Notes under the pieces: generated by a model
What the model was told of the DNA's origin: nothing
The model's database searches: none
What the model saw: only the letters and a program-made list of their open reading frames with translations
Assembly: GCA_963377175.1 (NCBI GenBank)
Contig: CAUJNA010001244.1
Location: 33,103 to 97,102, forward strand
DNA: 64,000 nucleotides
Direction of reading: 5' to 3'
Source of the DNA: Effrenium voratum
Lineage: Eukaryota; Sar; Dinophyceae; Suessiales; Symbiodiniaceae
Part shown: positions 11,152 to 20,699 of the stretch, piece after piece
Layout: each line of letters starts with the position of its first letter
Numbering within the stretch: the stretch's first letter is position 1
Program-made: the position numbers and the translations under genes

Positions 11152-11300
11152 TGCCCAATAATGATATCAAAAACACTATAAATCCTAAAAAGAAAATCAG
11201 TTATGATGACATTAAAAAGATTGTAGAAGACGAACCTAATTATAAGGTTGAACATAATAATATGAAAAACAAATCTAAAAAACTATTAAAAGAAGTCTAA
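11151..11300 (+). CDS. Small YDDIKKIVE-motif protein
   Basis: A 49-codon frame starts at the ATG that overlaps the preceding stop. The core SYDDIKKIVEDE is shared with the 70-aa element B protein at 45,364 (LIYDDIKKIVEEGN), which lies at the same place between MCP and the GIY-YIG gene. Lys-rich flanks. Conservation of place and core between two divergent elements supports a real small gene. Function unknown. Confidence 0.55.
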   Translation: MPNNDIKNTINPKKKISYDDIKKIVEDEPNYKVEHNNMKNKSKKLLKEV

Positions 11301-11388
11301 AAAAGAAGTTATAGATTATTCACATTTTCAAATAAATTAATTTAATAATAGAATAATATAATATTTTTCTATTATTAAATATATAAAG

Positions 11389-12765
11389 ATGGAAACTCTG
11401 GAAATAGATGATGTCCTTGTTGAAAAGAATTTAAGATGTAAATTAAAAGATGGCGGTTCTTATGTTCGGTCAAAAGAAAGTAAAAACTTTTACCCGTCGT
11501 CGGTTTCAACATATACCGCCGATACCAACTCTGTAATTAGATTTAACATTACTGGACCGCCAAATCAATGGTTGTCCTTACCATCTCTATTATTAGGATT
11601 TACTCTAAACAACACTGATAAAACAGAAAATCACGAACTTCGACCAATTGACACAGCCGGTTTCTTTGATAGGGTGCGTGTGTTGATGGGTGACGTCATT
11701 GTATGTGATTTAAATTCTCTTTCTCGTGCGAGTGCAATGAAAGATGTATTAAAATCATCAGACGAAAAAAGAATTGATGAAGCATTGGGTTTTGGAAATA
11801 GTCTACTCAATCACGATGGACGGCTTTTAGTTTGTAATGCTACTGGAACTTCTACTACCCAAGCAGTAACTAGAAATGTAACCAATGGTAATTATAGAGG
11901 AATTAAAGCAGGTAAAAGTGCCAATGTCTATTTTGATTTAAACTTAAAATGTTTCAAGACTTGTGAAAACTGGATACCTTTATCTTATTGTCCAATAACA
12001 GTTGAATTATAGTTAACAACTGATGTATTAAAACCAATTGTTAATAGAACAGGACTTTTTACTGATACAAATACGAGTATAGAGTGGTCTGTGACCAAGC
12101 CATTATTCAAAGGCAACGTTTATACGATCGATGATAGTCTATATGCCGAATATTCAAAATTTTTAGAAACTGGTTCTCTCCCTATTACTTTTGAAACTGA
12201 AACCCTACAAGAACAAACAGCATCAACATCAACTGAAATATTCACAACTATTGTCCGCAATGTATCTAAATTAAATAAACTGTCTATTTCTTTTTCAAAT
12301 ACCACACCAAAAATCTATACAGGAGGATATGGAGAACTGTTAAAAGAATATCTACGTATGTATCACCCGTTAGGTGTTGTATCACTTGATAAAGGTTCTT
12401 ATGACCCCGAATATGATCTGTCTGCTTCTTTGATAATTGGTAATCAAGTTATTGCGAGTCAAGAAATTCAAGGTGTTCGTGAAGCATATGTCCATTTGAT
12501 GCATTGTGCTGACAAACCCATGTTAGTTAGTGCAGAAGATTATAGGTCTCACGCTTTTATGTTCGGTTTTAATTTGCAGAAACTCGAATCGGCAAATTAT
12601 ACTGGGATGAATTTAAAAAATAACTCAAATATGGTTGTGAAAATAAAGGCGATGGAAAGTTCAACATTGTATAATAACAATTACATGGCAGAGAGACTTT
12701 ACATGCTAATGGTGCACGAATGTATCCTTGAAATCCGTTCAAATTCTGTAACATTTTATGATTAA
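11389..12765 (+). pseudogene. Major capsid protein (double jelly-roll type) with in-frame TAG
   Basis: One frame of 458 codons is interrupted only by TAG at 12,010-12,012, right after ENWIPLSYCPITVEL. The frame stays open beyond it (LTTDVLKPIVNRTG...) to 12765. The IPL-x-YCP-[IL]-T-[VI]-EL motif is shared with element B and resembles the inter-domain strand of Polinton/PLV MCPs. Other matches are SYVRSKESKNFYPS near the start, ELRPIDTAGFFDRVRVLMG, and AFMFGFNLQ...YTGMN near the end. About 460 residues suits two jelly-rolls. It lies immediately before the fiber gene. The stop is probably a point mutation; readthrough is the alternative. Confidence 0.75.
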
Positions 12766-12811
12766 ATAAAAAATATGATATTATTAATTTTCTAATTAAT
12801 AATATAATATT

Positions 12812-15475
12812 ATGAGCAAAAACTTAATGAATATCTTTGATATTACAGCAAATAGAATTAGGCAAGTAAAAGATGGAGCAGTCAATGATATAGAAGACCT
12901 TTACGCGAGTAAATCTGACATTCAAACAGTATTAGATAGTAAAGCAGACCAAGCAGACACCTATACAAAGGAGCAGATAAATGCTAATTTTTATGATATA
13001 ACTGAAACATATGACAAAGCAGAAATTAATGTATTATCAAATAATATTAGTTCAAATTCTTTTTTAATAGGTAATCTGACAATAACTTCAAATACAATTT
13101 TTAATACTATTTCAATAAATACACATTTAATAAATAATTTAAAATTCTACTATGACAAGTAATTTTAATAATATTTCTTCAAATACTAATTTAATTAGTA
13201 CAAATTTTAATAATATTTCATCAAATACCAATTTAATAAATAATTTGAATTCTACTGTGTCAACTAATTTTAATAGTATTTCATCAAATTCTCATTTAAT
13301 ATCTCAATTACAAACAGGTTCATTTGATCGTAATTTATATTACAATAAAATAACAACTAATAATTTATTAACAGATTAATTAAATACATCAGTATTAAAT
13401 AATACATTAATTCATAATATAACAACTACTTCAATTTTCAAAATAGCAAATTTTGGAAATTATAATAGTTTCTTTGAAATGTATAATAATTATTTTGATA
13501 GTTATGTTTATGGAAATTTAAGTGGAGCAACTATGTTTTTAAATCAAAGAGGTTTTGGAGATGTAGAAATTAATAATTCTTCAACTTTTCAAAATGATAA
13601 AATAATATTAAATCATAATACTACAATACTATCTAATTTACAAGTATCAGGTTTATTTTCGTGTTCATCTATTTTAGATATAGCAGGTTCTGATGCTAGA
13701 TATGTTTTACAATCAGATGGATTAAGTGGATTAATCGCAGGAAATACAAATACAATTAATTCAATAGTTACAAATGATAGCGCACAAGATACAGTAATAA
13801 GTCAAAAATTAGACAAAGTTAATACAACATTACAGACAGTGAATTCGCCATTAATACTTAGTTTAACAGATAATACTAATCCAATATTTAGAATCCAGGA
13901 CGCAGTTAGTAACCAAAGACTCGAGTTTAAACGAGGATGTCAGTTAGACTCTTATCAGGGGTTAGAAGGTGCTACTCCTTATAGATTATGGCTAGGATGG
14001 AATACAGGAGATGTTACTATTGGAAGACCTAATAATGCTTCAAGATTTACATTAATGGTAATGTTCATACTTCGTACAATTTTGCTCAAGCACACGGAAC
14101 ATCATATTTTGAAGGTGCTGTTTATATGAAAGGAAATTTATTTACAAATAATGATTTTTCAACGGATATTAAAACAAAAATAGATAATATCAATACTTCA
14201 ATAAATGGATTAGAAGCATATTTAGAAACATATACACCAGATGCAATAGAAGGTTTTTATATGCATCATCCTAATTTTGTTTCTCTTTCTGTTGGCGATA
14301 TTACTAATGCCAGTAACCAATATATGATGTGTGATGGATTAGTTAATAAAACTATTTTTAGTAAACCTATAGATGTGTTAGGTAATATTTATACAAATGC
14401 TGCTGTTAATTGTGATAATGTTAATATTGATACTGATGGTAAATTAACAATTGATACAAATTGTGAATTATATAGATATGTTGGTGCTTTTTCATCTTTT
14501 GATATGAGGAATAGTGATGCTAATTCTTCAATTAGGTTTATCTGTGGAGACCCTGCTGTTCAATCTAACATAGTTGGAGCAGTTAATATTTCTACTGGAT
14601 GGACTTTTAATACTGCTACTGCTGATTTTATGGGTAATTTGTTTGCTGATGATGTTTATGTTAAAACTAATGGAGCATTAAGAAGCAATCATATAGCACC
14701 TAATGGTGGAACATTAGTAACTGTTGATACTAATTTAGCAGTTCAAAACGCATATTTAGCAACTAATACCATTCAATCATTTGATTTAACAACGGTTTCA
14801 TTTTTGGATAATATTTCAATGACTACTGGAACTGATATTAAAATGGGAACATCGGAAATATCAACTTATTATGATGGAACTTTATCTACAATTGATGTAA
14901 TATTCAGAACATCAAACACTGCGTTTAGAGTTTCAGATGCTTCAAGTACACCTTCAGTTTTATTATCTATTGATAAGACATTTGGAACTACAGTAAATAC
15001 TGAAAGTTTTACAAATAATGCTCCATCGACTTTTAATGAAAATGTAACAGTTGCAGGAACGAAAAAAATGCTGTGTAATTTAATTGAACCATCAACAGGA
15101 ACTAATATAGATTTAACAGCAACAACAGTAACCATCAACGGAACGTTTGTGGATTCATCTGATTCAAGATTGAAATATGATATAGACAATATCAAATCTA
15201 ATTGTATGAATGTTATTAAGAAATTTAAACCGAAGAAGTTTAAAAGACACGGTAGAAATGATAACGGTAAAACTCATATAGGATATATAGCAGATGAAGT
15301 ATTAAAAGCAATCCCGAAAGAATTTGAAAATGTTGTTAGTAAAGACAGAGATTATTTAGGATTAAATTATTTAGTTTTACCCGTGTTAGTTCATAAAGCA
15401 GTGTTAGAATTAAATGATAAAGTAGATAAACTTGAAAAAGAAATTAAGGAATTTAAAAAAGAAAAAATAATTTAA
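12812..15475 (+). pseudogene. Fiber with C-terminal peptidase S74 chaperone, disrupted
   Basis: The region reads as a trimeric phage-type fiber in pieces. An N-terminal anchor (SKNLMNIFDITANRIRQVK) leads into repeats of the form NFNNISSNTNLI. It then runs through beta-rich stalk sequence to a C-terminal intramolecular chaperone with SSDSRLKYDIDNI (catalytic Ser and Lys), HIGYIADEV and a terminal coiled coil. Breaks: a frameshift near 13,150, TAA at 13,377-13,379, and a frameshift near 14,120. S74 domains self-cleave after trimer folding in phage tail spikes. Host attachment is the likely role. Confidence 0.78.
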
Positions 15476-15540
15476 ATATATAAATAAATAAATATATAAA
15501 TAATCAAATAAATAATTAATATATCTAGATATATATATAT

Positions 15541-15858
15541 ATGGACATTGACAGAAAAGTTAGAATAGAAGTATTATTTAAGAATGATAGTGTGAGAGAA
15601 AAAGTATGCTATTGCGGTTGTAAAATTACTAAATTAAATAAACATGAATTTACATTAGATAAATGTAATAATAAAGAATGTAATTTTAGTCATTCTAAAT
15701 TTCATGAATATATTAAAGAATTAAAAAGACAAAGAAGAGAAGAGGAATTCGACAGACGAGAAAGGAAGTGTTGTATGTTATGTACTCCTATTATGTGGGG
15801 GTTTTGTTGGCCCATTCTAATTCCTTTGAATATTTATTATTGTATTGTATACCTTTGA
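15541..15858 (+). CDS. Small Cys-rich protein with C-terminal membrane segment
   Basis: The 105-aa frame is intact. Residues 23-50 have a CYCGCK...CNNKEC cluster that could bind zinc, followed by a basic helix (RQRREEEFDRRERK). A hydrophobic C-terminus from about residue 77 (CCMLCTPIMWGFCWPILIPL) looks like a membrane anchor. It is preceded by an A/T-only leader ending in a TATATATA run just before ATG. No counterpart was found in element B. Function unknown. Confidence 0.55.
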   Translation: MDIDRKVRIEVLFKNDSVREKVCYCGCKITKLNKHEFTLDKCNNKECNFSHSKFHEYIKELKRQRREEEFDRRERKCCMLCTPIMWGFCWPILIPLNIYYCIVYL

Positions 15859-15903
15859 ATATTTATTATTGTATTATATTATAATCTAAAATAATAATAT
15901 ATA

Positions 15904-16068
15904 ATGGGTAATTCGAACAGTAATGTTGAAACTTCATCTAGTGATAAAACTAATGATATTGATATAGAACAATTAGATTTAAGTAATATTGATAAATTAC
16001 AGTTAAAAGCAATTAAGCAAATGAGTGAAAGAATGTGTAAAATTGAAAAGAAAAATCTGATAAATTAA
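15904..16068 (+). CDS. Small myristoylation-type protein (MGN start)
   Basis: A 54-codon frame starts MGNSNSNVETSSSD, an N-myristoylation-type N-terminus. It continues with DLSNIDKLQLKAIK and an amphipathic Lys-rich helix. Element B has the same protein at 39,916-40,083 (MGNTKSSVETSS ... DLSSIDKLQLKAIK), in the same place next to the fiber gene. Conservation of the Gly-2 context and the IDKLQLKAIK block across divergent elements supports a real gene. A membrane-associated virion or egress factor is a reasonable inference. Confidence 0.65.
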   Translation: MGNSNSNVETSSSDKTNDIDIEQLDLSNIDKLQLKAIKQMSERMCKIEKKNLIN

Positions 16069-16211
16069 TATATAGATTACCGGTTCAGATTTGTAGTTAT
16101 TCATTATTTTGAATTAACAACATTAAGCCATAATCTTAATGTTATTAATTTTAAAGAAAAAATAAAAATCATCATTAATACGTTGTGCACCATCATTGAT
16201 GACTTTAATAG

Positions 16212-16658
16212 TTATTTTTTTATTTGTACTGAAATAAAATCAACCGTATTACGCCCATACACTAATTTAATTTTATGAAGATCTTTATTAAGAAAATAAT
16301 AAATATCAAATAAATTAATTGGTATTAAAGTTCGATTACAAACATGATTCAAATGAGTAAACGAGCTATAGGTAGCAAGTGCATCATATTCAATAAATAA
16401 TTTTAATGGTTTATATTTTTTATGTAATTTATCTAACTCACTTAAATTAAAAATATATGATATTCCATTATTAATATTGATATTATCAATTTCAAAATAA
16501 TGTATGTTATTTAATTTGTAAGACTTGTAAACTGGTTTATATTTATTAGTATATTTTTCAACCATATTACTATTTTTTATTTTTAATAATCGAACATCAC
16601 CTAAATTATAAGATGATACAAGGTTTTTAATTTCTATTGGTAAATCATAAAATATCAT
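16212..16658 (-). CDS. Unknown 148-aa protein
   Basis: The intact frame starts MIFYDLPIEIKNLVSSY, which resembles the first helix of F-box-like or virus LPxEI proteins. The rest is Lys/Asn/Tyr-rich with no motif I recognise. It lies upstream of a run of the 8-bp repeat TTTAATTA (about 16,677-16,720) and beside the packaging ATPase. No element B counterpart was found. An F-box-like role is possible but weakly supported. Confidence 0.45.
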   Translation of the reverse strand: MIFYDLPIEIKNLVSSYNLGDVRLLKIKNSNMVEKYTNKYKPVYKSYKLNNIHYFEIDNININNGISYIFNLSELDKLHKKYKPLKLFIEYDALATYSSFTHLNHVCNRTLIPINLFDIYYFLNKDLHKIKLVYGRNTVDFISVQIKK

Positions 16659-16674
16659 ATAATATAATATAATA

Positions 16675-16725
16675 TATTTAATTATTTAATTATTTAATTA
16701 TTTAATTATTTAATTATTTAGTTAG
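16675..16725. repeat. 8-bp tandem A/T repeat
   Basis: About six tandem copies of TTTAATTA lie in the gap between two minus-strand genes, in front of the 148-aa gene's start. A microsatellite in intergenic DNA; any promoter role is speculative. Confidence 0.7.
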
Positions 16726-16787
16726 TAATTTTCAATTATTGAGAAAACTTTTTCATAAACATTTTATCTGGGTTCTTTTCTAAAAGG

Positions 16788-17486
16788 TTAATATATAAAA
16801 AAACTATGTGGTTCATCAGTGGCAGTCTCATATATTTTATAAATTAGTTTCTTGCTTTCATGTAAATTATCGCTTCTAACAATTGCTGATAATTCATCTT
16901 GCAATAGTTCTATCTCTTTGAAATTTCTAACTTTATAATAAAACAAATGACTTATATTTACCCTAATAATTGGTGGTACGGTTGATGATTTTTGAAGACT
17001 GACAAGTGTCGATATTCCACTATGACGTCCCCTACAAAATAAAGAATTTAACAATTTGTTATTTCTTGTTATTGCTGGATTATCAGATACATCATCCAAT
17101 ATAACTAATATATTAAATAACTTTTTCATTCCTTGTTTTTTCTGATATTCAATTATTTTATTTTGAGTTTCTATAACTCTTTCTAAATCTTCAACATTGA
17201 ACTCATCCCACCAACACGGTTCTTTATCATTATCTACTTTCAAACCTTCCTTAATGTATTTTTTAACAGGCAACCAAATACTATCCAAATTTACTGATGG
17301 AGACCAGATAAAAATTCTTTCAAATGCACCTCTATAAATATCAAGTATCATTGATACAAGTAAAGTTGATTTTCCACTTCCAGATGGTCCGACAATCATA
17401 GCTCTCATAGGCAATTTAGGGACAACCTCATGCTTACTTTGCTTAAAGTCATATTTGATTTCATCAATTGGTTTTACATCAGGCAT
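16788..17486 (-). CDS. FtsK/HerA-type genome-packaging ATPase (A32-like)
   Basis: The 232-aa frame is intact. Walker A is GPSGSGKST (residues 33-41) and Walker B is NILVILDDVSD (about 125-134). A sensor-like GRHSGISTLVSLQK region (around residues 150-165) ends in a conserved Gln. The N-terminus (QSKHEVVPKLPMRAMIVG) matches the element B copy. This enzyme pumps DNA into the capsid in Polintons, virophages and NCLDVs. It is the only core morphogenesis gene of element A without a lesion. Confidence 0.9.
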   Translation of the reverse strand: MPDVKPIDEIKYDFKQSKHEVVPKLPMRAMIVGPSGSGKSTLLVSMILDIYRGAFERIFIWSPSVNLDSIWLPVKKYIKEGLKVDNDKEPCWWDEFNVEDLERVIETQNKIIEYQKKQGMKKLFNILVILDDVSDNPAITRNNKLLNSLFCRGRHSGISTLVSLQKSSTVPPIIRVNISHLFYYKVRNFKEIELLQDELSAIVRSDNLHESKKLIYKIYETATDEPHSFFIY

Positions 17487-17539
17487 AATAAAAATAATAT
17501 TATAAATACTTATAAAATAAAAAATATAATTATATCATA

Positions 17540-17893
17540 ATGGCAATAGAATCTATTAATTTAAGTGAAGTGGCTAGTATTCGGAGGATATATAAATTTG
17601 GTGATATCTTAGTGCCCGACACTGAACAAATATATTATGATACAATGTTATACTTTCTATCGGCAATTAAAAAACAAAATATCGTAGTATCCAAGTCCTC
17701 AATTGAAAATGACAATAACCTAGATTTTAATTTTAGAAAGTTAGTAAATTTTATGAAAGATTATCCCGATATGTATACAAATGAAATGATAAATAGTGTA
17801 CAAGAAGTTATTGATATTAATATTAAAGATGTTAGTCTATCAACTTCAATAAAGCTTACTAAAGAAAATAGTTTAAATACATATTCTAGTTAA
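17540..17893 (+). CDS. Unknown 117-aa protein
   Basis: An intact frame starting MAIESINLSEVASIRRIYKFGD is transcribed away from the ATPase, with about 50 bp between the two starts. It is helical by composition, with a FRKLVNFMKDYPDMYTNEM segment. Element B has no equivalent between its ATPase and the adjacent conserved non-coding block, so the gene was gained in A or lost in B. No family recognised. Confidence 0.5.
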   Translation: MAIESINLSEVASIRRIYKFGDILVPDTEQIYYDTMLYFLSAIKKQNIVVSKSSIENDNNLDFNFRKLVNFMKDYPDMYTNEMINSVQEVIDINIKDVSLSTSIKLTKENSLNTYSS

Positions 17894-17894
17894 T

Positions 17895-18095
17895 ATTAAA
17901 TGGACGTGAGGAACGAGCCTCGCGTGCTAACGCGACCATCTTTTTTATGATATGCTGGTGGTGAATATCATAAAATGGAACAGGTTTTCCATTGCTACAA
18001 TCAATAAGCATTGAAGCTAATTAGTTTGTATCTCGCTTGCGTGTTGCAGTGAAACCACAGTGCTGAGCCCCACCAATATTCTATTATGCATGAAA
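17895..18095 (-). ncRNA. Conserved structured non-coding block (A copy)
   Basis: A stretch without a credible ORF stands out by being less AT-rich. It contains an inverted repeat TTTATGATAT ... ATATCATAAA with an 11-nt loop (around 17,944-17,975) and a GCG-rich stem region. Read on the minus strand, part of it (CAAACTAATTAG ... GCTTATTG) matches a block in element B at 38,665-38,840 in the same relative place and strand. Matching of a non-coding block between diverged elements suggests a functional RNA or cis element. No tRNA-like fold was seen. Confidence 0.4.
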
Positions 18096-18133
18096 ATAAT
18101 AAGATTAAATAACTATTTTATCTTATTATTTAT

Positions 18134-18295
18134 ATGACTATTATCCATTGCAGTTGTGGTAAAACTTATGATGACAAATATTTATTTAAACATCTAAATT
18201 CAAAATATCATCAGAAATTTGTAGAATATAGATGGAATAAAGACGATACAATGAAAAAACTTTACAAGAAAAGAAAGACAGAAATGAAAACATAA
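18134..18295 (+). CDS. Small C2H2 zinc-finger protein
   Basis: A 53-codon frame starts MTIIHCSCGKTYDD and continues KYLFKHLNSKYH, giving a CxC...H(x)5H single finger with a basic tail. A remnant with CRCGGYYKTGYYNFHRKSWIH occurs in element B at 39,658. It is one of a cluster of short plus-strand genes. Probably nucleic-acid binding. Confidence 0.5.
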   Translation: MTIIHCSCGKTYDDKYLFKHLNSKYHQKFVEYRWNKDDTMKKLYKKRKTEMKT

Positions 18296-18313
18296 TTTAT
18301 CCTATTATTTAAT

Positions 18314-18511
18314 ATGAAAAGGAGTTATACAGATTATACTAATATAATAGATGAAATGGAGAATATAGAACAAATACTAATACCCGATAATAAAATTAAG
18401 AAATGTTGTTATTACTCATTAGAATTAATTAAGTTAGGAATACAATATATCAAAAATAAAAATGTAAATATGAATATAAATGGTAAAAAAGAAAAAGAAA
18501 AACAAAAATAA
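18314..18511 (+). CDS. Small conserved helical protein
   Basis: A 65-aa frame starts MKRSYTDYTNIIDEMENIEQ. Its element B counterpart at 38,460-38,627 starts MKKDYYDNYIQWIEEIEELE and has the same length of helix (SLELIKLGIQYIKN versus FILECIKYILEILKF). The 3' end overlaps the next ORF by about 30 bp, as also nearly occurs in B. Function unknown; its conservation with its partner gene suggests they are co-expressed. Confidence 0.55.
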   Translation: MKRSYTDYTNIIDEMENIEQILIPDNKIKKCCYYSLELIKLGIQYIKNKNVNMNINGKKEKEKQK

Positions 18512-18680
18512 GACAGGTTTCAGTGTTTCTTCAACAGATGAAGATAGCGGAGAAATTGTTAAAGAAACAGCAGTAATTGAGGTTGCTTGTCCTATGTGCA
18601 AAAAGATGTTAGAACTTAAAAATGAATTAGAAATAATAAAACATGTAAATGTTCATGTATTCCAACAAGTTTCAAAATAA
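18480..18680 (+). CDS. Lys-rich protein with CPMC...H...H finger
   Basis: A 66-aa frame starts with a Lys/Asn run (MVKKKKKNKNK). It then has EVACPMCKKMLELKNELEIIK followed by HVNVH, a C2H2-like finger. The element B protein at 38,090 has IECPHWKEKVKIPNEV at the same place, with the second Cys replaced by Trp. It overlaps the preceding gene. Likely a small nucleic-acid-binding protein. Confidence 0.5.
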   Translation: MVKKKKKNKNKTGFSVSSTDEDSGEIVKETAVIEVACPMCKKMLELKNELEIIKHVNVHVFQQVSK

Positions 18681-18917
18681 GTAAAAATGATAAGAAAATG
18701 AATATTGATAAAACTAAAGTATAGCTTTTAAATAGTATGTCCATAGTATAACTTTTAAATTTGGTAGGCAAGCAACACCAACCGATAATAATGAAAACGA
18801 AACGCAGGAAACTATTGAACAAATCATGAAAAATTAGTATTTAAAGAGTAGATTTAACATAATTGCACTTTATAAATATATAATTAAATAAATAATTATC
18901 TAAATAAATATATAGTA

Positions 18918-19233
18918 ATGTCTGAAAATGAGAATTATACTATTAATGATTTAATGAAGAAGATAACATTAATTGGTAAAAATATTAAAACCTTAAATGA
19001 TATGAAAAAATGAAAAAATGAAACCAGTTGAAAGCGAACAGCAGGAGAAGGAAAAAATCGAAAAGATATTTCAAGCAAAATCTATAGGAAGACCATCGGG
19101 CGACTACCCTACAAAGCAAAAGAAATACTGTGATATGTTGAATACAGGAAAAATCAAACAACCTAAAAGCACCACTTGAGAATTTTACAAAATTTCAAAA
19201 AATGATGATGGAGTATATACATTATTTGAATAA
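18918..19233 (+). pseudogene. GRPSG-motif protein, frameshift plus TGA
   Basis: The start MSENENYTINDLMKKITLIG runs into TGA after about 31 codons. A +1 frame continues with SIGRPSGDYPTKQKKYCD and GKIKQPKSTT, then an in-frame TGA (19,177-19,179), then EFYKIS to 19233. Element B at 36,841-37,163 has INDLMKK, then a shift into GTYEEKRKQYLELL, KRIKQPKKET and EYYKID. Both copies are broken but retain the same blocks. The GRP core flanked by basic residues resembles an AT-hook. Function unknown. Confidence 0.55.
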
Positions 19234-19258
19234 TTAGTAATCTAAATAATTCTAATAA

Positions 19259-19873
19259 ATGAATTTATTAGAATTATTTAGCGGAACAAAAAGCGTCGGA
19301 ACCATAGCAAAGTCGCTTGGATTTAATGTGATATCATTAGACTTGAAAAATGCTGATATCAACACTGATATTTTGGAGTGGGATTACAAACAGTTTGACA
19401 GAAACCATTTTGATTTTATTTGGAGTAGTCCCCCATGCACTGAATACAGCATAGCAAAAACTAGGGGAATTAGGAATATCGAATATGCAAATAGTATTGT
19501 CTTAAAAACTATCGAGATTATCAAATATTTTAATCCTAAATATTTTGTAATCGAAAATCCACAAACTGGATTATTCAAAAATCAGGAGTTTATGGATGAG
19601 TTTGGATTTAAAGATGTTGATTACTGTAAATATGGAATGCCTTACAGAAAACGCACTAGGCTCTGGAATAACATTACAACTTGGAAACCTAGAGATTTGT
19701 GTAAAAAGGATTGTGGCAACATCAGGAATAATAAACATATTGAAACTGCGCAACGTTTGCCAAGTGGAAACAAGGAAACATGGGGAGACAATCCAACAAT
19801 ACATAAGCAGGAAGATTTATACAAAATACCTAGCGAATTAATTTGTGAAATCTTAGTGAGTTTGACGGATTAG
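19259..19873 (+). CDS. DNA (cytosine-5) methyltransferase-like protein
   Basis: The 204-aa intact frame has motif I LLELFSGTKSVG (residues 3-14), motif IV SSPPCTEYS with the catalytic Cys at residue 60, and motif VI VIENP (residues 98-102). A late KRTRLW resembles motif VIII. It is short compared with typical C5 enzymes and lacks an obvious target-recognition domain, so it resembles small phage or NCLDV Dcm-type enzymes. It could protect viral DNA or alter host marking. No element B counterpart was found. Confidence 0.75.
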   Translation: MNLLELFSGTKSVGTIAKSLGFNVISLDLKNADINTDILEWDYKQFDRNHFDFIWSSPPCTEYSIAKTRGIRNIEYANSIVLKTIEIIKYFNPKYFVIENPQTGLFKNQEFMDEFGFKDVDYCKYGMPYRKRTRLWNNITTWKPRDLCKKDCGNIRNNKHIETAQRLPSGNKETWGDNPTIHKQEDLYKIPSELICEILVSLTD

Positions 19874-19961
19874 GGACTTGGGTTTGGGCTCAAACTGGAA
19901 ACTTCTAGGTTCATCCTACGACAAATGGACGGCCTCAATGCTGTTTTAGTCTTTGGTAAAG

Positions 19962-20088
19962 GGGATTTACCTGTGAGGTAAAAGGGATTTACCTGTGAGG
20001 TAAAAGGGATTTACCTGTGAGGTAAAAGGGATTTACCTGTGAGGTAAAAGGGATTTACCTGTGAGGTAAAAGGGATTTACCTGTGAGG
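19962..20088. repeat. 22-bp tandem array of short palindromes
   Basis: Six head-to-tail copies of a 22-bp unit whose core TTTACCTGTGAGGTAAA is a 7-bp inverted repeat with a 3-nt loop. The copies are essentially identical. The array lies just inside the right terminal region, between the methyltransferase gene and the last gene. There are no unique spacers, so this is not a CRISPR. A replication or transcription-control role is possible. Confidence 0.9.
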
Positions 20089-20248
20089 GCGACACTCAAA
20101 ATGCCCGCCAAATGAGAGGCATAGCTCAATCAATTAAGTTACTATCCTGAACTGAAATTACTATAATAATAACATTTATACCTTATATGTTATAATTATA
20201 ATGTAAAATGACTTAAAGGAATAAAGCCTTAATATAAAAAAGAGAAAA

Positions 20249-20671
20249 ATGCAAATGATAGGAGTGACAGAAGAAGAGCTGGAACAGGATAGAAAGATAA
20301 TATTGAGTTTCATTAAGGATAATCCCTATCCATCGTATAAACAAGTCATTGAAATAATTAAAAACGATAAAACAATAAAAGATATATATCCAGATATGTT
20401 CGCTGAGTATGGAGAACAAAATCATCAATGGATAAAAGAGATTTACGAAAACATAATGAAAGAAGAACTCGTTAAACGTAATGGTAATAGTATTAATGAA
20501 AGAGGAGGAATGACAACAATGCATTGCAATTATTATACTTTGGTATCAGTGTTGCGTTATTTAATACAACAAAGAGCACCAATGAAAGATTATGGCGTTA
20601 ACTTAATCTGGTATAATATCAGAAACATTTTGAGCAGTTCTTGGAACAACATAGGAGACTGGAAACACTAA
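20249..20671 (+). CDS. Unknown 140-aa protein adjoining the terminal repeat
   Basis: An intact frame starts MQMIGVTEEELEQDRKIILSF and has a winged-helix-like charged N-terminal half (NPYPSYKQVIEIIKNDKTIK). A second half contains an HCNYYTLVSVLRYLIQQ segment. It is the outermost gene of element A, about 30 bp from the terminal repeat. No family recognised. Its place might suit an early gene or terminal-protein-associated factor; that is only inference from position. Confidence 0.5.
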   Translation: MQMIGVTEEELEQDRKIILSFIKDNPYPSYKQVIEIIKNDKTIKDIYPDMFAEYGEQNHQWIKEIYENIMKEELVKRNGNSINERGGMTTMHCNYYTLVSVLRYLIQQRAPMKDYGVNLIWYNIRNILSSSWNNIGDWKH

Positions 20672-20699
20672 AAACAGGTTTAATCATACTATGATTATC

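Noticed and set aside
1779..13379. Alternative genetic code to explain in-frame TAA and TAG
   Set aside because: Intact genes in the same element end in TAA (ATPase) and TAG (methyltransferase), and one-base frameshifts accompany the stops.
19962..20088. CRISPR-like array
   Set aside because: The repeats are head-to-tail with no unique spacers and there are no cas genes; it is a simple tandem hairpin array.
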